From assembly GCA_031272745.1 (NCBI GenBank), contig JAISTF010000059.1:1-19406 (forward strand): a stretch of DNA of 19,406 nt, read 5' to 3'. Source of the DNA: Eubacteriales Family XIII. Incertae Sedis bacterium. GTDB taxonomy: Bacteria > Bacillota > Clostridia > Peptostreptococcales > Anaerovoracaceae. The notes under the pieces were generated by a model that was not told the DNA's origin, made no database searches, and was given only the letters and a program-made list of their open reading frames with translations. Position numbers and translations under genes: made by a program. Positions 13,342-19,269 of this stretch are shown here, piece by piece (the first letter of the stretch is position 1; every line of letters starts with the position of its first letter).

Positions 13342-14304
13342 TCAAACGGATTTTCCCGAATGCAGGACATCCGGCGCCGCCAAAAACGCGACGATCTCCC
13401 GCGCGAGCACCCGCCGCTGTTCAGGCAGCGCATGGTGCGTGACGCCAAAAAATCCCTCGCCGCCCACGCGCACGAGCCGCGCGGTTTCCCCGATGCGCTC
13501 CTTGAGGTAGTCGCCCGCCTCGGGCACGAACAGCGAGCCCGGCACCGCGCAGATGAGCAGCGTCGGGACATCGATTCGCTCCGCCAGCGCGCGATAATCC
13601 GCTTCCTCGAACGCCCCCCAGAGCCGCTCCAGATGCCCCCGCGTCTCCGCCGTGTTTTCGCAGATGAAATGCGACGCCACGCGCGCCCACAGCGGCGGCC
13701 GCGCCTTGTACCCGCGCGCCTGCGGCATCTTCACGCTGTGGTAGACGAAATTCGCGAGGAATTTGTAAAACGTCGCTTCGTCCGCAATCCACGCCAGATC
13801 GCGCCGCAGCTCCGCGCGTCCGTACGCCCCGCGCATCAGCCCCAGCGTCCAGTCCGCATCCGACAGCGTCTTCGGCGACCAGTCCATCAGCACGAGCCCG
13901 CGCACGCGCGCAAAGCCGAATTCCTTGAGATAGTTCATCACCATATAAGAGCCGAGCGAATAACCGGACAGCACATAGCCGCCCTGCCCCACCGAATCGC
14001 TTTCGCCCGCGAGATGCACGAGCAGCGCCTCGATGTCTTCCGCGTACTGGCGCGGCGTGAATGTCCCGCCGTCCGCGCGCGACCGCCCGTGCCCGCGCAA
14101 ATCCACTGTCACGCACCGCCATCCCGTCCGCGCCGCGACCGCGTCCGCAATCTTCGCAAACGCGCGCCGCGACTCGAAAATCCCGTGGTAAAACACCAAC
14201 GTAGGCGCGGCGTTCGCCCGCCCGCCGGAATCCGCCGCATCGCCGCCGCGATCCGTATACCATATCACCGACCCGTCCGTCGATGGGAAACAACGCTCAA
14301 TCAT
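13342..14304 (-). CDS. alpha/beta hydrolase
   Basis: 320 residues of the alpha/beta-hydrolase fold. Visible: the oxyanion segment VFYHGIFES (about 37-45), VTVDLRGHGRS, the nucleophile elbow GYSLGS with Ser116, and a C-terminal His at 290/291 (GVTHHAL). The usual catalytic acid after strand beta-7 is not obvious: LLICAVPGSLFVPEAGD has no Asp at the normal place, so Glu262 or Asp265, or an unusual acid elsewhere, must serve, if it is active. Substrate unknown. The frame is open far upstream inside miaA, but the ATG at 14304 overlaps the miaA stop as ATGA and gives a typical start (MIERCFPSTDGSVIWYTDRG). It has no ribosome binding site; a -10-like TACAAT lies six bases before the ATG. Confidence 0.88.
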   Translation of the reverse strand: MIERCFPSTDGSVIWYTDRGGDAADSGGRANAAPTLVFYHGIFESRRAFAKIADAVAARTGWRCVTVDLRGHGRSRADGGTFTPRQYAEDIEALLVHLAGESDSVGQGGYVLSGYSLGSYMVMNYLKEFGFARVRGLVLMDWSPKTLSDADWTLGLMRGAYGRAELRRDLAWIADEATFYKFLANFVYHSVKMPQARGYKARPPLWARVASHFICENTAETRGHLERLWGAFEEADYRALAERIDVPTLLICAVPGSLFVPEAGDYLKERIGETARLVRVGGEGFFGVTHHALPEQRRVLAREIVAFLAAPDVLHSGKSV

Positions 14305-15281
14305 ACCGTTATTGTATGGCAAAAATCGCTTTGGGACAACCTGCGGAACCATGTCTCCTGGCGTTTGGCAAGATGGTGCGTCGCGTATTTGATTTGGAGC
14401 ATGGCGTCCTCGAGCGTGCATTCGCCCGCGAGGTGCGCGGCGATTTCCTTGTAGCCGATGCCCTGCATGGCCGTAGAGCCGCGCGGCACGCCCGCCGCGA
14501 GCAGGTCCGCGACCTCTTCCACGAGCCCGTTTGCGAGGAAGGCATCGACCCGCGCGTCGATCCGGCGGTACAGTTCGGACCGCTGCGCCGTCAGGCGAAA
14601 GATCTCGGGCGAGAACTGCGCCGTCGGCGTGAACGACTCCGAAAACGCCCGCAGGCGCGGGGCGTCCGTTGGGCCCGCGATGGCCGCCGTGCCTTCCGCG
14701 CCTTCCGCGCCCTCGCCGCCGTCGAGCCGTTCGAGCGCGCGGCGGATGCGTTTTTCGTTGTTCGGGTGGATGACCCACGCCGCCAACGGGTCGCGCCGGA
14801 TCAGCTGGCGGTGCAGGGACAACGCACCCGCATCGCCACCACCCGTCAAATCAGCCCCAACCGAACCGTTCTCCCCCTTGTCATTCTGCGCGGAGCGAAG
14901 CGGAGTCGCAGAATCCACGAACGAAAAATCCATCTCGTACAGCAGCGCGTTCACATACAGCCCGCTCCCCCCGCAGATCACCGGCGTCCGCCCCCGCGCG
15001 AAAATCCCGTCGATCGCGCGCCGCGCCGCCTCCGCGAAGGCCGCCACCGAATAGTTCTCGCGCGGATCCGCCACGTCGATCATATGGTGTGGCACGCCGC
15101 GCATCTCCTCACGCGAAGGCTTCGCGGTCCCGCGGTCGAGCCCGCGGTACACCTGCATGCTGTCCGCCGACACCACCTCGCCGCCGCAGCGCAGCGCCAG
15201 CTCCACCGCGAACGCCGTCTTCCCGACCGCCGTCGGCCCCACGACCGCATAGGTTTTTCGTTTGTCTCTATCGTCGCCCAT
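14301..15281 (-). CDS. miaA: tRNA dimethylallyltransferase
   Basis: Adds a dimethylallyl group to A37 of tRNAs reading UNN codons. 326 residues, normal length. The P-loop is GPTAVGKT (15-22), followed by SADSMQVYRGLDRGTAKP, VPHHMIDVADP, VICGGSGLYVNALLYEMDFS, and near the C-terminus MQGIGYKEIAAHL and YATHHLAKRQETWFRRL, all conserved. Between DFS and LHRQL (about 123-152) the normal sequence is replaced by palindromic element B read in frame as DSATPLRSAQND plus a Gly-rich stretch. A second local oddity is a 9-base tandem repeat giving EGAEGAEG after RALERLDGG. The ATG at 15281 has no ribosome binding site but lies six bases after an extended -10, so the mRNA is probably leaderless. The stop overlaps the hydrolase start (ATGA). 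Confidence 0.96.
   Translation of the reverse strand: MGDDRDKRKTYAVVGPTAVGKTAFAVELALRCGGEVVSADSMQVYRGLDRGTAKPSREEMRGVPHHMIDVADPRENYSVAAFAEAARRAIDGIFARGRTPVICGGSGLYVNALLYEMDFSFVDSATPLRSAQNDKGENGSVGADLTGGGDAGALSLHRQLIRRDPLAAWVIHPNNEKRIRRALERLDGGEGAEGAEGTAAIAGPTDAPRLRAFSESFTPTAQFSPEIFRLTAQRSELYRRIDARVDAFLANGLVEEVADLLAAGVPRGSTAMQGIGYKEIAAHLAGECTLEDAMLQIKYATHHLAKRQETWFRRLSQSDFCHTITV
14311..14339 (-). promoter_or_regulatory. internal leaderless-type promoter for the alpha/beta hydrolase
   Basis: Minus strand TTGTCC (14334-14339), 17-base spacer, TACAAT (14311-14316), then AACGGT and the ATG. It lies within the 3' end of miaA, so the hydrolase may be expressed both from the operon and on its own. 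The same six-base gap AACGGY precedes the ATG of the aldo/keto reductase. Confidence 0.4.
14878..14917 (+). repeat. palindromic element B, copy 2 (inside miaA)
   Basis: Outer inverted repeat ATTCTGCG (14883-14890) / CGCAGAAT (14907-14914) around CGGAGCGAAGCGGAGT. Outer parts match the copy in the YnbB-like gene; the inner part is six bases shorter. It is read in the same frame there and here (DSAT...PLR...SAQND). Confidence 0.88.
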
Positions 15282-15287
15282 ACCGCG

Positions 15288-15296
15288 ATTCTATCA
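15288..15296 (-). promoter_or_regulatory. miaA promoter element (extended -10, leaderless type)
   Basis: Minus strand TGA-TAGAAT, with the hexamer at 15288-15293, six bases before the miaA ATG. No convincing -35 is seen, so the extended TGn would have to compensate. Confidence 0.45.
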
Positions 15297-15339
15297 CAGA
15301 CGCACCGGCCGCGCCTCTGTGCGCACGCACCCGGCCTTA

Positions 15340-15348
15340 TGGTAGAAT
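15340..15348 (+). promoter_or_regulatory. mscS promoter element (extended -10)
   Basis: TGG-TAGAAT (hexamer 15343-15348), divergent from the miaA promoter. An ATG follows after six bases and opens a 13-codon mini-ORF. A 10-bp perfect inverted repeat, GCCTCTGTGC (15313-15322) and GCACAGAGGC (15362-15371), flanks this promoter; its role is unknown. Confidence 0.5.
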
Positions 15349-15354
15349 AACGAT

Positions 15355-15396
15355 ATGCACAGCACAGAGGCACACAGCAAGGAGCGCGCGTCATGA
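15355..15396 (+). CDS. possible leader mini-ORF overlapping the mscS start (13 codons)
   Basis: ATG at 15355 lies six bases after the -10. The 13 codons (MHSTEAHSKERAS) contain the mscS ribosome binding site AAGGAG (15379-15384) and stop in TGA at 15394-15396, overlapping the mscS ATG as ATGA. If the mRNA starts at this ATG, ribosomes would translate the mini-ORF first and reinitiate at mscS. The inference is from position only; the peptide matches nothing known to me. Confidence 0.4.
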   Translation: MHSTEAHSKERAS

Positions 15397-16484
15397 ACGC
15401 GGCGGACAACCCCGTACGGGACGACGTGCTCGCGGGCGCGAGCGGACTCATCGAGGCCATCATCATCGTGGCGGTCTCCTTCGGCCTGCTCGAACTCATC
15501 CCGCGCCTGCTCCGCCGCAACCCGCAGTTTTCGCGCGTGCGCGACTGGATCCTCGGCGCGCGCAAACCACTGATGATCCTCGCGGTCATCGCCGCCGGAT
15601 GCACCTGGCTGCTCACGACCGCCGCGCTCTGGGAAGGCGGCGGCCCCGCGTGGCTCGAGGACTTCCTCAAGCAGGTGCCGGACGTCGGCGACAAGGCGCT
15701 GCGCATCGCGGTCATCGTCTTCGCCGGACTCGCCGTCATCGGCGCGAACAAGCGCAGCAGCTTCTTCACGGATTCCCAGCGCAGCGACGGCGTGAGCCTC
15801 GCGATGATCCGCTTCGCGTCCGCGCTGCTGACCCTCGTCGTGCTCGCCATCGTCTTCGTCATGATCGTCACCGAACTCGGCTACAACATCAGCGCCCTCG
15901 TGACCGGCCTCGGCCTCGGCGGCCTCACGGTCGCGCTCGCCGCGAAGGACTCCGCCTCCAACCTCTTCGGTGGCGCCGTCATCGTCGCGGAGCGCCCTTT
16001 CGAGATCGGCGACTGGATCACCGTCAGCGGCACGGGCTCCGACCCCGTCGAGGGGGCCGTCGAGGACATCACGATGCGCAGCACGATCATCCGCACCGCC
16101 TCGGGCGCCAAGACCGTCGTGCCCAACGCCATCCTCTCCAACGCCTTTATCACGAACTGGACGGGCGGCATGATGCGCCGCCGCGTCGAGATGGACCTCG
16201 ATCTCGAATACGGCACCCCGCGCGAAGCCATCGAAGCCTTTGCCGCCGCCGTCGCCGCCACCCTCGAAGTCGACCCGGACGTCGACACAAACGACGTCTC
16301 CGCCCGCTTCTACGACCTCGGCGCTTACAGCCTCAAGCTCAAGCTCATCTACTACGTCACCCATCCGGGGTACGCCGACTACCTGCGCATCCGCGAGCGC
16401 GTGAACTACCGCCTGCTGGAGCTCGCAGACGAACACGCCGTCGCCTTCGCCTTCCCGACGCAGACGCTCAAAACGGAACCATAA
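15393..16484 (+). CDS. MscS-family mechanosensitive ion channel
   Basis: 363 residues. Four or five membrane segments are visible: about 18-38, 57-77, 102-118, 140-165 and the pore helix near 168-200, where the Gly/Ala-rich LVTGLGLGGLTVALAAKDSASNLFGGAVIVAERPFEIGDWI is the classic MscS TM3 to beta-domain junction. The beta domain contains GAVEDITMRSTIIRTASGAKTVVPNAILSNAFITNW, and the C-terminal alpha/beta domain follows. The protein opens under membrane tension and releases solutes on hypo-osmotic shock. Start: ATG 15393 with AAGGAG eight bases upstream. The gene stands alone on the plus strand between miaA and a toxin-antitoxin module, interrupting the usual miaA-mutL neighbourhood; its stop is 12 bases from the toxin's stop. 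Confidence 0.93.
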   Translation: MNAADNPVRDDVLAGASGLIEAIIIVAVSFGLLELIPRLLRRNPQFSRVRDWILGARKPLMILAVIAAGCTWLLTTAALWEGGGPAWLEDFLKQVPDVGDKALRIAVIVFAGLAVIGANKRSSFFTDSQRSDGVSLAMIRFASALLTLVVLAIVFVMIVTELGYNISALVTGLGLGGLTVALAAKDSASNLFGGAVIVAERPFEIGDWITVSGTGSDPVEGAVEDITMRSTIIRTASGAKTVVPNAILSNAFITNWTGGMMRRRVEMDLDLEYGTPREAIEAFAAAVAATLEVDPDVDTNDVSARFYDLGAYSLKLKLIYYVTHPGYADYLRIRERVNYRLLELADEHAVAFAFPTQTLKTEP

Positions 16485-16496
16485 AGTTAGCAGGAT

Positions 16497-16856
16497 TCAG
16501 ACGAATACATCTTCCTTGATGAGGGTCAGGCTGTCGGCACCTTTCAGGATGTCCGCCCAACTGCGCTTGCGGAATAGAATCCGTACGACAACTACCCGCT
16601 GTTCCGGTTCTCGTACCACATAGAAAATCGAATAGTTCCGAACAAGGCAAAATCGGAACCCCAAGGCGGCAAGGTATTCGTCATTGACGGCCGGATAGAT
16701 CAGCGGGCTTTCGCGGAGTATGGCAAAACGCTCTTCCACATCGTCGACCAACCGGTGCGCGGCATAGAAAGCGTGAAGTTTTTCGGAAATATAGCGTACG
16801 ATTTCTTACAAATCATCCTTTGCAAGTTCCGTGACCTCGACCGAATATTTCTTCAT
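16497..16856 (-). pseudogene. RelE/ParE-superfamily toxin, interrupted by an in-frame stop
   Basis: The frame starts at an ATG overlapping the antitoxin stop (ATGA, 16854-16856) and reads MKKYSVEVTELAKDDL, then TAA at codon 17 (16806-16808), then continues in the same frame for 102 codons as EIVRYISEKLHAFYAAHRLVDDV ... RFCLVRNYSIFYVV ... VRILFRKRSWADIL, a typical RelE/ParE fold with its conserved strand NYSIFYVV and closing VRILF. Only the one stop codon breaks an otherwise normal 119-residue toxin; a single substitution (for example CAA, AAA or GAA to TAA) explains it. Reinitiation inside, at a TTG (16751), lacks a ribosome binding site and would omit the N-terminal helices. A sequencing error is the alternative. 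Confidence 0.85.
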
Positions 16857-17116
16857 TTTGCCAACGATGCCCGGACTTCCGCGATGACGTCATCCGCCGG
16901 CTGCGTTCGCCCTTCGCGTTCCGCCCGAAGCCCTTCCTCAAGAAGCCTGTACAGTTCGTACCGCCCGGCAAGTTGCTCATACGTTTCGATGCTCATGACG
17001 GCGAGATCGCCTTTGCCGTTTTTTGTGATGAACACCGGCTCCTGATGCTGGTGGCAAAATTCCGAGATTTCCCCATAATTGTTGCGCAAATCCGCGCTCG
17101 GTCTGATGACTGGCAT
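16853..17116 (-). CDS. Phd/YefM-family antitoxin
   Basis: 87 residues from the ATG at 17116. The DNA-binding N-terminal fold is canonical: MPVIRPSADLRNNYGEISEFCHQHQEPVFITKNGKGDLAVMSIETYE, which binds the operator and, through the C-terminal helix, the toxin. The ATG at 17116 has AAGGAGGTG at the ideal distance. An in-frame ATG at 17134 lies six bases after the -10 and would give 93 residues from a leaderless mRNA; the ribosome binding site is then codons 2-4 of the longer form. The stop overlaps the toxin start by four bases. With its toxin broken, the antitoxin may now act only as a repressor or as protection against related toxins. Confidence 0.92.
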   Translation of the reverse strand: MPVIRPSADLRNNYGEISEFCHQHQEPVFITKNGKGDLAVMSIETYEQLAGRYELYRLLEEGLRAEREGRTQPADDVIAEVRASLAK

Positions 17117-17140
17117 GACCGACACCTCCTTCATATCATT

Positions 17141-17169
17141 ATTCTATCAAAATATTTATATATCGTCAA
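17141..17169 (-). promoter_or_regulatory. promoter of the toxin-antitoxin operon
   Basis: Minus strand TTGACG (17164-17169), 17-base spacer, TAGAAT (17141-17146) with an extended TGA. It begins one base after the mutL stop, in A/T-rich sequence, and ends six bases before the upstream ATG at 17134. The spacer is A/T-rich (TATATAAATATTTT), a plausible place for autorepression, but no clear operator palindrome is seen. Confidence 0.65.
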
Positions 17170-19269
17170 TCACGCCCGCTTGAACAGGCGCTCGATGTCG
17201 GATTTTGTGAGTTTCAGGAAGACGGGGCGGCCGTGGGGGCAGGTGTAGGGGTTTTCGCAGTTCTGCAGATCGTTCAATAACTGCGCCGTCTCGGGCTCTG
17301 TGAGCGCGTCATTCGCTTTCACGCTTGTTTTGCATGCGCGCAGGATGAGGCGTTCCGTGAGCGCGGCGTTGTCCGCGGGCGTCGGGTTTTTTTTGAGGGA
17401 ATATGCATCCGCCTCTCCGAGCAGCTCCGTGAGGAACGCCGCCCCTTCCGCGTGCGACAGAAACGCGGGGAACGTGCGGGCCGCGTAGGTGCCGTCGTCC
17501 CCGAATTCGTCGATTTCGTAGCCGAGCCGCGCCAATTGCGGCAGCAGCCTTTCGAAGTCCGCGTGCGCCGAGGCCGGCGCCGTGAAGAGGTACGGCGTGA
17601 GGAGCGCCTGGCGCTGCGGTTCTTTCTCGCGAACGCCGCGCAGGAATTTCTCGTAATTGACGCGTTCGTGCGCCGCGTGTTGGTCGATGATGTAGAAGCT
17701 GTCGCCGTCTGCCGCCAGCAGATAGGTCGCAAACAGCGACGCGAGCACCCGCAGGCGGTCGATGGCGAGAGCCGCGGGCGCGGGTTCCGCAGCGGCATTC
17801 GTCACTGTTTCCGGCGGTTCAAGAAATCCGACAGCGGGTGCTTCCACGGATGCCGCCGAGGCCGGAAACGCCGCTGCGTCGCTGCCGCGCGCAGAATCCC
17901 GTGCGCCCCCGAACTCCACGGGCGTTTCCCGAAACGACAGCAAAGCGCCCACGTCCAACGACGCCACCTGCGCCCCATGCCCGCCGTCCGTGGCGACCCT
18001 GCCGATGCCGTTGTCTCCATCCGCCACCGCCCGTGCGTCCGCGCCTTCGTCTTCCGACCCGCCGCGCGGAAGCGCGGACTCCGGCGCAGGCGCCGTCCCG
18101 TCCCCCATCCGAAACGTCCGATCCGCCGCGCCCTTCCGTCCCGGCAACCGCAGCCGCGGAATCCCCCGCTCCGAGGCGAGCGCCCCGCGCACGGCCGCCT
18201 CGATGAAATCCCCGACCGCCGCCGCGTCGAAAAACGTGACCTCGCTCTTCGCGGGGTGCACGTTCACGTCCACCGCCGTCGGGTCGACGCTCAAAAACAA
18301 AAACGAAACGGGAAACCGTCCGGGTTCCGCAAACTCCCTGTATGCGCGGTCGATCGCCGCGTCCACCGCCGCGTTGCGCACCGAGCGCCCGTTTACAAAC
18401 AGCACCTGGCCCCGCCGCGACTTTCGCAGCCCCGTCGGATCCGAGACATAGCCTGACAGCCGCATGCCTGCGCTGGCATCCAACGCGCCAAGCCGTAGGG
18501 GCGGCATTCTGCCGCCCGCCTTCGCATCCTCTGCGTCTACCGCGACCAAAGCCGCCGCGACGCCCGTCCCGTAGACCGTCGTGATGGCCGCGAGCCGGTC
18601 CCCGTTCCCGCGCGTCGCAAACAGCACGGTCCCGTTCGACACAAGCCGGAACGCAATTTCCGTATAACACACCGCCATGCGCGAGCAGAAATCCACCACC
18701 TTCGCCGCTTCGCTGCGCGCCGCGTTCAAATGCTTCCGTCGCGCCGGCAGATTGAAAAACAAATCCGCCACCGTCACCGAAGTCCCCGTCTCCGCACCGG
18801 CCGGTTCCGAAGATTCCTCGATCCCGCCGGCCACCGTCACGCGCACCCCGGGAGAGCCCGCGGGCGCGTTCGCCGCCTTCGTCACGAGCGTCACGCGCGC
18901 GACCGTCGCGATGGACGCCAACGCCTCGCCGCGAAATCCCAGCGTGAAAATCTGCGACAGATCCTCCGCCACGGAAATCTTGCTCGTCGCGTGCGGCGCA
19001 AACGCCAACGGCAAATCCGCGGAAGCGATTCCGCACCCGTTGTCCGAAACGCGAATCAGGGAGATGCCGCCCTCTTCGATCTCCACGACGATGCGCGTCG
19101 CCCCCGCGTCAATCGAATTTTCCACAAGCTCCTTCACGACCGAAAGCGGCGCCGTCACCACTTCCCCCGCCGCGATGAGATCGTATACCTCGCGCGGGAG
19201 CTGCCGGATCCGCCTGTCGCGCACGTCGCCCGCGCCGGCCACCCTGTCCTTGTCGCGCGCCCCGCTCAC
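17170..19269 (-). CDS. mutL: DNA mismatch repair protein MutL
   Basis: 699 residues. The GHKL ATPase domain shows KELVENSIDAGAT (Glu47, Asn51), SDNGCGI, HATSKI, LGFRGEALASI and GTSVTVADLFFNLPARRKH. A long low-complexity linker (about 345-490) follows. The C-terminal domain carries the endonuclease motif DQHAAHERVNYE (529-540), ACKTSVKA and the zinc motif CPHGRP (Cys677), so this is a nicking MutL as in other bacteria lacking MutH. Residues about 251-259 (AGGRMPPLR) are palindromic element A read in frame, between transducer-domain strands. The start is GTG at 19269, overlapping the mutS stop (GTGA) with AAGGGGG ahead; this gives ~20 residues before IRQLPREV. A later GTG is possible but lacks a binding site. 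Confidence 0.96.
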   Translation of the reverse strand: MSGARDKDRVAGAGDVRDRRIRQLPREVYDLIAAGEVVTAPLSVVKELVENSIDAGATRIVVEIEEGGISLIRVSDNGCGIASADLPLAFAPHATSKISVAEDLSQIFTLGFRGEALASIATVARVTLVTKAANAPAGSPGVRVTVAGGIEESSEPAGAETGTSVTVADLFFNLPARRKHLNAARSEAAKVVDFCSRMAVCYTEIAFRLVSNGTVLFATRGNGDRLAAITTVYGTGVAAALVAVDAEDAKAGGRMPPLRLGALDASAGMRLSGYVSDPTGLRKSRRGQVLFVNGRSVRNAAVDAAIDRAYREFAEPGRFPVSFLFLSVDPTAVDVNVHPAKSEVTFFDAAAVGDFIEAAVRGALASERGIPRLRLPGRKGAADRTFRMGDGTAPAPESALPRGGSEDEGADARAVADGDNGIGRVATDGGHGAQVASLDVGALLSFRETPVEFGGARDSARGSDAAAFPASAASVEAPAVGFLEPPETVTNAAAEPAPAALAIDRLRVLASLFATYLLAADGDSFYIIDQHAAHERVNYEKFLRGVREKEPQRQALLTPYLFTAPASAHADFERLLPQLARLGYEIDEFGDDGTYAARTFPAFLSHAEGAAFLTELLGEADAYSLKKNPTPADNAALTERLILRACKTSVKANDALTEPETAQLLNDLQNCENPYTCPHGRPVFLKLTKSDIERLFKRA
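18495..18517 (+). repeat. palindromic element A, copy 5 (inside mutL)
   Basis: GTAG then GGGCGGCA-TTC-TGCCGCCC; identical to copy 2 in the aldo/keto reductase gene. On the mutL strand it encodes GGRMPPL, placed after VAVDAEDAK and before LDASAGMRLSGYVSDPTG. Confidence 0.9.

Noticed and set aside
14305..14778. N-terminal extension of the hydrolase frame through miaA.
   Set aside because: It is a shadow frame of miaA; the hydrolase N-terminus starts at the ATGA overlap.
16497..16751. Shortened toxin starting at TTG 16751 as an independent functional gene.
   Set aside because: No ribosome binding site, and it lacks the N-terminal helices; the upstream in-frame continuation to an ATGA overlap shows it is the 3' part of an interrupted toxin.
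17245..17251. GTAGGGG in mutL as an element A copy.
   Set aside because: It is the normal coding sequence just before CPHGRP and has no stem.
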